From Bacteroidota bacterium (GTDB lineage Bacteria > Bacteroidota > Rhodothermia > Rhodothermales > Bin80), in the NCBI GenBank assembly GCA_028875125.1, contig JAPPGC010000057.1, positions 1 through 45,799 on the forward strand: 45,799 bases of DNA, read 5' to 3'. The notes under the pieces were generated by a model. The model was not told where the DNA came from. It saw only the letters and a program-made list of their open reading frames with translations, and did no database searches. Position numbers and translations under genes: made by a program. Below are positions 1-9,099 of this stretch, piece by piece (positions within the stretch are counted from its first letter, which is position 1; each line of letters begins with the position of its first letter).

Positions 1-196
1 AAGTTGTGAAAATGATGGGACTCTTAAGCCCTATCAGTCACAAAAACAATCAAAAATTTCCTCAATGATTGAAACAAGCCCCTGGCGTTGGGTGTGCATA
101 AGGATGCAAACAATTTAAGAAGAACAAATTGACGGGATTTTGGGACAGCTTCACGGATCAGAGACTGTACTGGACGTGCCAATATATACCGATGGA

Positions 197-871
197 ATGG
201 TATTGGGGGATATTCCGGGTTCAGCATTTCTTATGGACAAACCTGAAGGTTGGACATCTTACGATGTAATACGGCGCCTCAAACGATACTTTCCGAAGTC
301 TGTGAAAATTGGACATGCAGGCACACTTGATCCATTGGCAACCGGACTGTTGATACTGTTATTTGGCAAAGCGACCAAGGCACAGCAAACTTTTTTGGCC
401 CTTCCAAAGGTTTATCGTGGTACAATGCGCCTTGGAGAGACTACTCCTTCAATGGACGTGGAAACCGAGGTTACTGAGCGCAAAGATACTAGTGCGGTCA
501 CCCCTCAGCAAATAGCTTCGGTCTGCGCTGCCTATACTGGAACGATGAAACAGATTCCACCCATGTATTCTGCTGTCAAGGTTGGCGGAGAACGGCTTTA
601 CAAGAAAGCTAGACGGGGAGAATCGGTTCAGCGTAAACCAAATATGGTTACAGTATCTGCTTTTGACGTGATTGATGTAGATGGACCCAATGTGCAATTC
701 CGTGTACGATGTGGCAAAGGTACTTATATCCGGGTACTAGCACACGATGTCGGACAAAGTTTGGGAGTAGGGGCGCATCTCACGAGGTTGCGACGCACCG
801 CTATCGGAGCGTATCGTGTACAAGAGGCGTGGGACATGCAGCAGCTGATTTCGGTATTGGAGAATCAATGA
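197..871 (+). CDS. truB: tRNA pseudouridine(55) synthase TruB
   Basis: Cytoplasmic enzyme that isomerises U55 to pseudouridine in the T-arm of tRNAs. The catalytic block GHAGTLDPLATG is complete, with the nucleophilic Asp at about residue 45, and the N-terminal DKPEGWTSYDV motif lies at residues 14-23. The later KGTYIRVLAHDVG segment is also typical. I chose the ATG at 197 (224 aa) because family members begin about 12 residues before the DKP motif; a TTG at 140 would add 19 unconserved residues. The stop codon overlaps the ribF start as ATGA, so the two are probably translationally coupled. Upstream bases 1-139 hold no supported gene; the end of an upstream gene may lie just outside the window. 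Confidence 0.95.
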   Translation: MVLGDIPGSAFLMDKPEGWTSYDVIRRLKRYFPKSVKIGHAGTLDPLATGLLILLFGKATKAQQTFLALPKVYRGTMRLGETTPSMDVETEVTERKDTSAVTPQQIASVCAAYTGTMKQIPPMYSAVKVGGERLYKKARRGESVQRKPNMVTVSAFDVIDVDGPNVQFRVRCGKGTYIRVLAHDVGQSLGVGAHLTRLRRTAIGAYRVQEAWDMQQLISVLENQ

Positions 872-1824
872 TATTTGAACGAGGTCTGGATGGGTTAACC
901 TGTCGCCCCGAAAGCGTTCTGACGGTAGGTACGTTTGACGGCGTGCACCTTGGCCACCGAGCAATCCTCTCGGATATTGTTCAGCGGGCCAAAAACTCAA
1001 ACGGATTGAGTACTCTGGTTACATTTGATCCACATCCGCGCGAAGTTCTGCTACACCGACTGCTCCCAAGGTTGACCACTGTGGAAGAACGCGCTGATGT
1101 GTTGGCGGGCCTGGGACTCGGACGGATGATTGTCTTGCCGTTTACTGAGAGATTTTCGGAAATGAGTGCAGAGGATTTTGTGACGGAGTTGCTAGTTAAA
1201 CGAATAGGTTTACAGTCCATTGTTGTAGGGCACGACCATAGATTCGGGAAGGGCCGCAAAGGTGATATTGAGTTGCTCGTCTCAATGGGAGAACAATATG
1301 GATTTGATGTGAATGTAATCGGACCCCAGACAGTGGACGGTGTAGTTGTATCCTCCAGAAAAGTGCGTCATGTCTTGAGGGATGAAGGAGATGTTTCACT
1401 CGCTGCACAACTTCTGGGTCGTCCTTATTGTCTAACGGGAACAGTTATTCGCGGAGATTCCCGTGGTCGGGAGCTCGGCTATGCAACAGCGAACCTTGCC
1501 CTGCTGAATCCACAGAAAATCGTTCCAGCCCACGGGATCTATGCCGTTAGCATTCTGATGTCTGATGCCCGTAAAGGAGGCATGATGAGTATTGGCACAC
1601 GTCCCGCAGTCAAGGATAGTACTGGAGTACACCATGAAGTGCATCTATTTGACTTCAATGACAAAATCTATGGCGAGAATTTGACCGTACACTTTTTGCA
1701 GCGCATACGTGAGGAACGCTATTTCCCATCAATGGCGATGTTACAGGCAGCAATGCGGGAGGATGAAATTGTATGCAGAAAGGTTTTGGAACAGACACAT
1801 TGGCATACCGTACCACTGGGCTGA
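868..1824 (+). CDS. ribF: Bifunctional riboflavin kinase / FAD synthetase
   Basis: Converts riboflavin to FMN and FMN to FAD in the cytoplasm. The N-terminal nucleotidyltransferase half shows TVGTFDGVHLGH at residues 19-30, and FDPHPREVL follows. The C-terminal riboflavin kinase half shows GDSRGRELGYATANL, the flavin- and ATP-binding signature, then the GIYAV strand. The length of 318 aa is normal for the fused enzyme. The ATG at 868 overlaps the truB stop by 4 nt, which settles the start; the open frame extends upstream to 709 but only antisense to conserved truB codons. A gap of about 100 bp with no evident gene follows before rpsO. Confidence 0.96.
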   Translation: MIFERGLDGLTCRPESVLTVGTFDGVHLGHRAILSDIVQRAKNSNGLSTLVTFDPHPREVLLHRLLPRLTTVEERADVLAGLGLGRMIVLPFTERFSEMSAEDFVTELLVKRIGLQSIVVGHDHRFGKGRKGDIELLVSMGEQYGFDVNVIGPQTVDGVVVSSRKVRHVLRDEGDVSLAAQLLGRPYCLTGTVIRGDSRGRELGYATANLALLNPQKIVPAHGIYAVSILMSDARKGGMMSIGTRPAVKDSTGVHHEVHLFDFNDKIYGENLTVHFLQRIREERYFPSMAMLQAAMREDEIVCRKVLEQTHWHTVPLG

Positions 1825-1927
1825 TTTGCTTCGGCTGACCAAAAAATTAATCACGGCTTGGTCTTGCGTGATGGTCACTTTGCGGGAGCGATATCGAACC
1901 CGAGACCAACTTGTCACTGTGAACTAA

Positions 1928-2194
1928 ATGATAACAAAGGAGCAAACACAACATTTGGCCGAGAAATTCGGCGAAAATTCCCAAGATACAGGTAGAGCCG
2001 AGGTACAGATTGCAATCTATTCTCACCGGATTAACCACCTGACACAACATTTGAGGAACCACAAAAAAGATCACGCAACTCGACGCGGCCTGTTAAAACT
2101 GGTCGGGAAGCGTCGCAGGATGCTCAATTGTCTGATAGAAAAAGACATTGAACGCTATCGGAGTATCACCAAAGCGTTGGGCCTGCGTAAGTAA
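1928..2194 (+). CDS. rpsO: 30S ribosomal protein S15
   Basis: Small-subunit primary binding protein for the central domain of 16S rRNA. All 88 residues fit S15: the [10 protein letters not shown] segment, the H-R-I-N-H-L-T-x-H-L helix, the [19 protein letters not shown] core and the C-terminal [14 protein letters not shown]. It lies directly upstream of pnp with a strong hairpin between, the arrangement known from E. coli and many other bacteria, where the transcripts are processed and regulated together. Confidence 0.98.
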   Translation: MITKEQTQHLAEKFGENSQDTGRAEVQIAIYSHRINHLTQHLRNHKKDHATRRGLLKLVGKRRRMLNCLIEKDIERYRSITKALGLRK

Positions 2195-2203
2195 GGCAGT
2201 GAA

Positions 2204-2244
2204 GTCCCCGAACCAAATACATGAATCGTTCGGGCACGCTTTTT
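2204..2244 (+). terminator. rpsO-pnp intergenic hairpin with T-run
   Basis: The arms 2204-2213 and 2228-2237 pair at nine of ten positions (CCCGAAC with GTTCGGG is the perfect core), with a 14-nt loop, followed within two bases by five T residues. This looks like a factor-independent terminator or attenuator. In enterobacteria the same interval holds the rpsO terminator and the RNase III site that controls pnp, so a processing role is also possible. Confidence 0.75.
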
Positions 2245-2257
2245 ATAACGAAATTAA

Positions 2258-4483
2258 ATGATCCCTAAAGCAATAACGGCGCAGGTAGAGTGCGCACCCG
2301 GAAAAGTAATATCAATCGAGACCGGGCGATTGGCTAAACAAGCAGGTGGTGCCGTAGTGGTACGTATGGGCGATACCATGGTAATGGCAACCACAGTTGT
2401 ATCTGATTCCGTACGCCCTGGTCAAGGCTTTTTTCCACTCATGGTGGATTACCGTGAAAAGTTCTCCTCTGGTGGAAAAATTCCTGGTGGATTCATCAAG
2501 CGCGAAGGGCGGCTTAACGATAAGGAGATCCTTACCTCCAGACTTGTTGATCGAGCAATTCGACCACTATTTCCTGATGGCTATCTCAACGAGGTGCAGG
2601 TCATCGGTTCGGTGATATCTGCAGATGACGAACATGATGGCGATATGCTGTTTGGTCTCGGGGCTTCTGCAGCACTATTGCTGTCTGGCGCCCCTTTCGA
2701 TGGTCCAATAGCAGAGGTTCGTATTGGACGTGTTGAAGGAGGCTTTATCGTTAATCCTACCCTGGAAGAGTTGGAATCCAGTGACTTTAATCTTGTAGTA
2801 GCAGGCAAGCTGGACTCCATCGTCATGGTAGAGGGTGAGATGAATGAAGTCTCAGAAGAAGATATGGTTGAGGCTCTGGGCGTTGCACATGAAGCAATTA
2901 TCAAGGTTTGCCAGGTACAGCTGGACCTGCGTTCCGCATTTGAAGAGGAGCACGGGACAGTTGAGCCGCAGTCTTATGAGACAAATACCCCCGATCCGGC
3001 TATCATAGACCGTGCACGGGAGGCCATACAGGAAAAACTTGAGGCTCACGTTTGGGCCCCGTACGAGAAAAAAAGCTTTTACGGTGGACTTAATTCCCTG
3101 GAGGAGGAAGCTGTGGAAGCTGTTGTTTCCGGGAGTGAAGACCCGAAGGAGCTTGCACCTGAGGCCCTTGCTGCTGCAAGGATTGTGTCTCGTGAAGTTA
3201 TGCGTGAAATGGTCCTGGCAGAGCACGCACGGATCGACGGTCGTGATCCACAGTCCGTACGCCCAATCTGGTGCGAGGTCGGCTATCTGCCGCGTGTACA
3301 TGGGTCGTCAATCTTCACGAGAGGCGAAACTCAGGTGATGGCATCAGTCACCCTGGGGACCACACGCGACCAACAGGCCGTTGATCAGGTCTTTGATCAG
3401 GAGGATAAGCATTTCTTTCTCCATTACGAATTTCCGCCGTTTTCGACCGGAGAAGTCAAATTCCTCCGCGGTGCAAGCAGACGTGAAGTAGGGCATGGCT
3501 ATCTGGCTGAGCGTGCGTTACGTCAGATGATTCCAGATGTAGAAGAATTCCCATATACGATTCGAGTTAATGCTGACGTCTTGGAATCAAATGGGTCTTC
3601 CTCCATGGCAAGTGTATGTTCCGGCAGTCTTGCACTCATGGACGCAGGAGTGCCAGTTCGCAAGGCGGTCGCAGGTGTCGCAATGGGTATGATAGCCGAC
3701 GAAACCCGTCATGTCGTACTTACTGACATTCTTGGTACTGAGGATCATCTGGGAGATATGGATTTCAAGGTGACCGGTACGCGTGATGGTATTACTGCGT
3801 GTCAGATGGATATCAAGATCGGAGGGCTCTCTAGCGATCTCATGCTACAGGCCCTTGAACAGGCCCGCGAAGCCAGATTGCATATTCTCGACCTGATGGA
3901 TGCAACACTGGCAAATACTCGCGAAAGTATGTCGCCCCATGCCCCCAAACTCACACAAATCACGATCGACACCGACTCAATTGGTGCGGTTATTGGACCT
4001 GGGGGGAAAATCGTTCGGAGTATTCAGGCAGACACAGGGGTGGTAATCGAAATCGAGGAAAAGGATAATCTCGGCTATGTGACCATCGCAGGGAAGAATG
4101 AAAGTTCGGTAAATGAGGCCGTAGCAATTATCCGCTCACTGGTTGTTTCGCCTGAGATTGGAGAGGAATATGAGGGCATCGTACGCAGTGTACTTGATGT
4201 CGGTGCCGTTGTGGAAATACTTCCAGGTAAGGATGGATTGGTGCACAAGAGTCAGCTTTCTTGGGAGTGGGTCGAACATCCGCGTGATGTAGTCCAGATT
4301 GGGGACAAAATGAAGGTGCGTCTCATGCAGATTAATGACCGCGGACGTCTGCAGCTCAGCCACAAGGTCACATTACCGCGTCCGAAAAATGTTGAGTTTC
4401 GGGATAATTCGCGTCAACAGAGTTCCCCAAGGGGGAACCGTCGCCCCAGAGGTCCCAAGCCTCGAGGGCGCCGTCGCCACTAG
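2258..4483 (+). CDS. pnp: Polynucleotide phosphorylase
   Basis: Phosphorolytic 3'-to-5' exoribonuclease of mRNA decay, acting as a trimeric ring in the cytoplasm. Two RNase PH-like domains are visible (the first with the DYREKFSSGGKIPGGFIKREGR segment, the second with RGETQVMASVTLG and the phosphate-site region SNGSSSMASVCSG). A KH domain with IGAVIGPGGKIVR starts near residue 574, and an S1 domain covers about residues 634-702. The tail (703-741) is rich in R, P and G. The length of 741 aa is normal. The start is the ATG 14 bases after the intergenic hairpin. Confidence 0.98.
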   Translation: MIPKAITAQVECAPGKVISIETGRLAKQAGGAVVVRMGDTMVMATTVVSDSVRPGQGFFPLMVDYREKFSSGGKIPGGFIKREGRLNDKEILTSRLVDRAIRPLFPDGYLNEVQVIGSVISADDEHDGDMLFGLGASAALLLSGAPFDGPIAEVRIGRVEGGFIVNPTLEELESSDFNLVVAGKLDSIVMVEGEMNEVSEEDMVEALGVAHEAIIKVCQVQLDLRSAFEEEHGTVEPQSYETNTPDPAIIDRAREAIQEKLEAHVWAPYEKKSFYGGLNSLEEEAVEAVVSGSEDPKELAPEALAAARIVSREVMREMVLAEHARIDGRDPQSVRPIWCEVGYLPRVHGSSIFTRGETQVMASVTLGTTRDQQAVDQVFDQEDKHFFLHYEFPPFSTGEVKFLRGASRREVGHGYLAERALRQMIPDVEEFPYTIRVNADVLESNGSSSMASVCSGSLALMDAGVPVRKAVAGVAMGMIADETRHVVLTDILGTEDHLGDMDFKVTGTRDGITACQMDIKIGGLSSDLMLQALEQAREARLHILDLMDATLANTRESMSPHAPKLTQITIDTDSIGAVIGPGGKIVRSIQADTGVVIEIEEKDNLGYVTIAGKNESSVNEAVAIIRSLVVSPEIGEEYEGIVRSVLDVGAVVEILPGKDGLVHKSQLSWEWVEHPRDVVQIGDKMKVRLMQINDRGRLQLSHKVTLPRPKNVEFRDNSRQQSSPRGNRRPRGPKPRGRRRH

Positions 4484-4501
4484 ATCTGGACGTTAAGTAG
4501 A

Positions 4502-5731
4502 GTGATCACGAAGACGACGCTAGAGAATGGAGTCCGCGTCCTTAGCGAGGCGGTCTCCTCCGTGCGCTCGATAGCAATCGGAGTCTGGATTGATTCCGGC
4601 AGCCGTAACGACCCGGAGCATCAGGCCGGCATCAGTCATTTTGTCGAACACACCGTCTTCAAGGGGACTGCCAAGCGCAGAATGCATCAAATTGCCAGTC
4701 GGATGGAGTCGGTTGGTGGCTATATGAATGCATTCACGTCCAAAGAACATACGTGCTACTTCGCCCGGGCGCTGGACAGTTATTTGGCTCGGGGTGTGGA
4801 TTCAACATGTGATCTGGTGGTCTCTCCAGTGTTCCCCGAGCGAGAGATTGAAAAAGAAAAAGGAGTCGTGCTTGAAGAAATAAAGATGTATGAGGATACT
4901 CCCGATGAGTACATAGCTGACCGTTTTGAATCGGTAATTTATCCTGCCCAATCCATCGGGCGGCCGATTATTGGTTACCCCAGAACGATTTCCCGATTGC
5001 GACGCGAAGATCTGTGTGAATATGTGGACAAAGAATACACACCGGATCAAATCGTCGTAGCCGCAGCAGGAAATCTGAGCCATAAATCACTGCTCAAGAG
5101 TGTAGAAACGGCTTTTCAGGGCCTGCGGCCCACGGGATTAAAGGGCCCGGAAAAGCCCGATATTTCACCGTATAAGCCCACAGAACTATCCGTGACACGC
5201 CCCATACAGCAGGGACATTTGATACTGGGACGGCGTGGAATCACGATTCACTCCAAACAAAGGGCCGTATTGGAAATAATAAATACTATCCTTGGCGGGG
5301 GCAGCTCGAGTCGGCTGAACCAGCGTATCAGAGAGCGTTATGGGTTCTGTTATAGCGTCTATTCGTTTCTCAATATGTACTCTGACTGTGGTGACTTCGG
5401 CGTCTATGTGGGCTTGGACGCAACCAGAATTGAGCGGAGCATCAGGCTAATTTTTCGCGAGTTTGACCGTTTGGCTCAGACACCTGTGAGTAACCAGGCA
5501 CTGAATAGGGCAAAAGGACAGGCCCGTGGTGGAATTGCACTTGGATTAGAGAGCATGTCTAATCGTATGGCACGTCTGGGGAAACAGGAACTCTATTTTG
5601 GAAAGATTACTTCTATGGATGAAATCATCGCAGAACTGGAGGCAGTCACTACGGACGAGATTCAATCATTTGCGGCTGAGTTTCTTCGTCCTGAAAAATT
5701 CTCTAGGGTAATGCTCGTCCCCTCTGCGTAA
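4502..5731 (+). CDS. M16 family zinc peptidase (processing-peptidase-like)
   Basis: Predicted zinc metallopeptidase of the insulinase/mitochondrial-processing-peptidase family, single-domain-pair type of about 400 aa. The inverted zinc motif is intact at residues 46-50 (H-F-V-E-H), with the downstream acidic block EKEKGVVLEEIKMYED supplying the third ligand. The C-terminal half holds the family segment GGGSSSRLNQRIRERYGFCYSVYSF. No signal peptide is seen, so a cytoplasmic location is likely. The start is a GTG at 4502, 18 bp after pnp; pnp followed by an M16 peptidase is a common pairing in many bacterial lineages. Confidence 0.92.
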   Translation: MITKTTLENGVRVLSEAVSSVRSIAIGVWIDSGSRNDPEHQAGISHFVEHTVFKGTAKRRMHQIASRMESVGGYMNAFTSKEHTCYFARALDSYLARGVDSTCDLVVSPVFPEREIEKEKGVVLEEIKMYEDTPDEYIADRFESVIYPAQSIGRPIIGYPRTISRLRREDLCEYVDKEYTPDQIVVAAAGNLSHKSLLKSVETAFQGLRPTGLKGPEKPDISPYKPTELSVTRPIQQGHLILGRRGITIHSKQRAVLEIINTILGGGSSSRLNQRIRERYGFCYSVYSFLNMYSDCGDFGVYVGLDATRIERSIRLIFREFDRLAQTPVSNQALNRAKGQARGGIALGLESMSNRMARLGKQELYFGKITSMDEIIAELEAVTTDEIQSFAAEFLRPEKFSRVMLVPSA

Positions 5732-5770
5732 ATTGGCCGAAACTAAACAAGTTAAACCACTGCACTAACC

Positions 5771-7234
5771 ATGCGCTACCTGATCCTTCTGATTGCACTT
5801 TTTTGTCTGCCCGCTTGCGGTGGCGAACGGCCAGTCCAAAGCGATCAACCAAATATTTTGTGGATTGTCGGGGAGAATTTTGCACTTGATCTTGGGATTT
5901 ATGGCGCGGAAAATGTTCATACTCCCAACTTGGATTCGCTTGCACGCGCGGGACTGCTTTTTACAAATGTCTTCGCCACTTCTCCCGTTTGCGCACCTAG
6001 CCGGTCAGCATTCATGACGGGAATGTATCAGACTTCCACCGATACCCATAATATGCGTTCGCATCGGGATGATGATTATCGTCTGCCAGATGGAGTTCGT
6101 CCATTAACCCATAGACTAGAGGATGCCGGCTACCACACTGCCAACATAACGCATATTGGTGATCGGGTAGTGGGAACCGGGAAACTTGACCTTAATTTTG
6201 TCAATGAAGGACCGATCTATCAGGGTAGCGACTGGGCATCGTTGAAGGATAATCAGCCGTTCTTTGCGCAGATCAATACTCCTGAGGCTGAATATGACAT
6301 CTATGACCGCAAATCGGCTGAAAAGGAACGCGTACTGTGGGTTGGAGAAGATTGGCATCCGCAAATTGCCACTCCCGAAAATGTGACCCCTCCTCCGTAT
6401 TATCCGGATCATCAGATAACACGCGAAGAGTGGGCGCGATATCTGAATTCGGTGAGTGGTATGGATGTTCGCGTTGGCTGGATTCTGGAGCAGTTGCGCC
6501 TTGATGGCCTAGCCGAAAACACCATCGTTGTATTCTTCTCTGACAACGGAAGACTGGAAGCTCGTGGTATTCACTGGGCTTGGGACATGGGCCTGCATGT
6601 ACCCATGATTATACACTATCCCGATGGCGTCCAGGCACCTCCGCAATATGAACCTGGCGGCGTTAATGATGACGTTATCAGCCTGCTGGACCTCACGGCG
6701 ACAACACTGCAAATGGCCGGCATTGATCCGATTCCGGATATGCAGAGCCGGGTATTTCTGGGGGCGGAAGCCGATTTACCCCGCACGTATGCATTCAGCG
6801 CGAGAGATCGAATTGACGAAACCGTAATTCGCATTCGTTCTGTACGCGGCCAACGGTTTCATTATTTAAGAAATTTTGACGCAAAAGATGGGTTTCTGAC
6901 ATTGAATCGCTATAAAGAAAAGTGCTTCCTGGTGAAACCTCTGATGCGTAGTATGCATGAGCGGGGCGAGCTTACCGGTACAGCCGCGATGCTGATGTTC
7001 CCACTCCCTGATGAGGAACTCTATGATACAGAGGCAGATCCTCATGAAATCAATAATCTGGCAGGTGACCCTGCTTACGAGGCGCAGTTGACAGAAATGC
7101 GGCAGGCTTTGGAGGCCTGGATCGTCGAAACCAATGATCTGGGGCGATTCATGGAGCCAGACTCTGTGGTTGCTCCGTTTATTGAGGAAATGGATGCATG
7201 GTTCGGTACGCCAAGTTGGGCCGAGTCCAAATAA
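5771..7234 (+). CDS. Type I sulfatase, predicted lipoprotein
   Basis: Predicted hydrolase of sulfate esters, exported and lipid-anchored. A signal peptide ends in the lipobox L-P-A-C with Cys16. The formylglycine motif C-A-P-S-R is at residues 74-78, with Cys74 as the residue to be matured. The metal-binding end FFSDNGR is near residue 255. The first metal-site pair, usually D-D or E-D, here reads E35-N36. The length of 487 aa fits. It sits 39 bp after the M16 peptidase and is not close to other sulfatases. The substrate cannot be told from sequence; sulfated polysaccharide or sulfated host glycan is possible. A maturase (FGE or anSME) must be encoded elsewhere. Confidence 0.9.
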   Translation: MRYLILLIALFCLPACGGERPVQSDQPNILWIVGENFALDLGIYGAENVHTPNLDSLARAGLLFTNVFATSPVCAPSRSAFMTGMYQTSTDTHNMRSHRDDDYRLPDGVRPLTHRLEDAGYHTANITHIGDRVVGTGKLDLNFVNEGPIYQGSDWASLKDNQPFFAQINTPEAEYDIYDRKSAEKERVLWVGEDWHPQIATPENVTPPPYYPDHQITREEWARYLNSVSGMDVRVGWILEQLRLDGLAENTIVVFFSDNGRLEARGIHWAWDMGLHVPMIIHYPDGVQAPPQYEPGGVNDDVISLLDLTATTLQMAGIDPIPDMQSRVFLGAEADLPRTYAFSARDRIDETVIRIRSVRGQRFHYLRNFDAKDGFLTLNRYKEKCFLVKPLMRSMHERGELTGTAAMLMFPLPDEELYDTEADPHEINNLAGDPAYEAQLTEMRQALEAWIVETNDLGRFMEPDSVVAPFIEEMDAWFGTPSWAESK

Positions 7235-7438
7235 CTTTTATCCGTTGGTTAGCCAAGTGGTCATAATTACAGCGTTGTGGGTACTATCGCCTCTGAAACA
7301 GAAAGACGGGATCTCATCAATTGCATGCTAATTTTAAAGATTGCATCTGTCAGTTCGAAAAAGCAGCCACGGGCACAATGGCCTAGATAGTTTTATGGGG
7401 CAGGAAACCAGTTCAGCAGAAACTATGCCAGCTTTCGC

Positions 7439-8371
7439 ATGAAGGTGCTTGTTACAGGCGGTGCGGGATTTATTGGCTCGCATGTAGTTGATGCCTTGAT
7501 CCTTGAAGGACACACTGTCGAAGTGCTGGATGATCTCTCGAGCGGCTTTCGGAAGAATGTGCCGCGCTCCGTAAAGCTACATACATTAGATGTTCGATCG
7601 AAAGAGGCAGCTTCTCTCATCAGAGATGGTCAGTACACTACTCTGATTCATCATGCCGCGCAAATGGACGTGCGCCGCAGTGTTGCTGATCCCGCATTTG
7701 ACGTTGAGGTCAATGTATTGGGCCTTATCAACCTTATGGAGGCAGCCAAGGACAGTGGACTCGAAAAAGTTGTGTTTGCTTCCACCGGTGGAGCTATCTA
7801 CGGTGAACCTGAAGCCGGCCCCCAAAAAGAAACACATACGCTGCAGCCGGTCTCTCCTTATGGTATCAGCAAGCTGACTTGCGAAAAGCTATTGCATTTC
7901 TATTTTTGCGAATATGGAATATCGTATGTCGCACTTAGATACGGTAATGTTTATGGTCCTCGTCAGAATGCACATGGTGAGGCAGGCGTGATTGCTATTT
8001 TTACTCAGAAGTTATTGGCTGGGCACCGGGTTACCATCCACGGCGATGGGCTCCAGACACGTGACTATGTCTATGTTGGTGATGTGGCCCGTGCGAATCT
8101 CGCTGCGCTCAATTTTACAGGTGCACCTTCGGCATTTAATGTTGGGACCGGCATCGAAACTGATGTCGTAACCCTCCATCAAAAGCTAAGGCAAGCCATG
8201 GGGTTCGAACAGCCTGCAATACATGGTCCTGGAAAACCTGGGGAGCAGCGCCGAAGCGTATTGGACTGCACCAAGGCTATGCATGAGCTGGCTTGGAAAC
8301 CGGAAGTGAATCTTGACGATGGTCTTGGGAAAACCGTTGACTGGTTTGCTTCCTCGAAAATGCCAGACTGA
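7439..8371 (+). CDS. NAD-dependent epimerase/dehydratase, UDP-glucose 4-epimerase-like
   Basis: Extended short-chain dehydrogenase acting on a nucleotide sugar, probably in surface polysaccharide synthesis. The Rossmann motif GGAGFIGSH is at residues 7-15, the catalytic YGISK tetrad portion near residue 141, and the RYGNVYGPRQ and GDGLQTRDYVYVGDVA segments are typical of GalE-like enzymes. The length of 310 aa fits. The stop overlaps the scpA start by one base (TGATG), so the gene is co-translated with scpA although the functions are unrelated. Whether it is a 4-epimerase or another epimerase/dehydratase is not certain. Confidence 0.88.
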   Translation: MKVLVTGGAGFIGSHVVDALILEGHTVEVLDDLSSGFRKNVPRSVKLHTLDVRSKEAASLIRDGQYTTLIHHAAQMDVRRSVADPAFDVEVNVLGLINLMEAAKDSGLEKVVFASTGGAIYGEPEAGPQKETHTLQPVSPYGISKLTCEKLLHFYFCEYGISYVALRYGNVYGPRQNAHGEAGVIAIFTQKLLAGHRVTIHGDGLQTRDYVYVGDVARANLAALNFTGAPSAFNVGTGIETDVVTLHQKLRQAMGFEQPAIHGPGKPGEQRRSVLDCTKAMHELAWKPEVNLDDGLGKTVDWFASSKMPD

Positions 8372-9099
8372 TGTACAGGGTACAACTACAGGATTTTGAG
8401 GGCCCGCTGGATCTTCTTCTGCTCCTGATTAACAGGAATGAAATTGACATATTTGATATCCCTATTGCTCAGATTACGAACGAGTATCTATCCTATGTGG
8501 AGCTCATAGAAACTATTGATCTAGATGGTGTAGCAGAGTTCATTTACTTTGCCGCGCTGCTCATCAGCATTAAGGCTCGCATGCTTCTACCGAGCCCAGA
8601 GATGGATGAAGAGGGAGAACCGATTGATCCACGCCAAGAGATTGTCGACCGACTGTTGGAGTATGTGCAGTACAAAGATGCAGCGGAGACGCTCGATGAA
8701 CAGTTCAAGCAGCGCTCATTATTATTTACCAGAGGAGAGGCATCTTCGCCTATCCAGTCAATGGTGCCTGAGCAAGAGATCCTGATTAAGAGGACAGTAT
8801 TTGACCTAATTGATACGCTCAGGGATGTACTCGAAAAGGCGCCAGAGGAACCCTCTATCACGATTGCACCACAAAAACACTCAATTACGGAACAGTGCGA
8901 GTACATACGCGATGCTGTGTTTACACAGGGGCAAGTCAGTTTCGGTAGCATGGTCATGGGAAAGACGAGATATTTTATAGTTGTAACCTTTTTGGCTGTA
9001 CTGGAAATGGCATATTCGGGAGAGGTCTTTGTGTCGAGTGCCCCTGCCGGAGATGATTTTGTGATTGCACGTGCAGAAGGTCAATCCTTTGTAGAATGA
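8371..9099 (+). CDS. scpA: Segregation and condensation protein A (kleisin)
   Basis: Kleisin subunit that bridges the SMC dimer and binds ScpB in the bacterial condensin. The N-terminal block FEGPLDLLLLLINRNEIDIFDIPI at residues 9-32 and the helical run FAALLISIKARMLLPSP are diagnostic. The C-terminal winged-helix part (about 170-242) ends in an acidic tail. The length of 242 aa fits. It overlaps scpB by four bases (ATGA), so the two partners are translationally coupled. Confidence 0.95.
   Translation: MYRVQLQDFEGPLDLLLLLINRNEIDIFDIPIAQITNEYLSYVELIETIDLDGVAEFIYFAALLISIKARMLLPSPEMDEEGEPIDPRQEIVDRLLEYVQYKDAAETLDEQFKQRSLLFTRGEASSPIQSMVPEQEILIKRTVFDLIDTLRDVLEKAPEEPSITIAPQKHSITEQCEYIRDAVFTQGQVSFGSMVMGKTRYFIVVTFLAVLEMAYSGEVFVSSAPAGDDFVIARAEGQSFVE

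Noticed and set aside
7235-7380. tRNA-like segment GGTTAGCCAAGTGGT near 7247
   Set aside because: No matching acceptor stem or T-arm could be folded around it.
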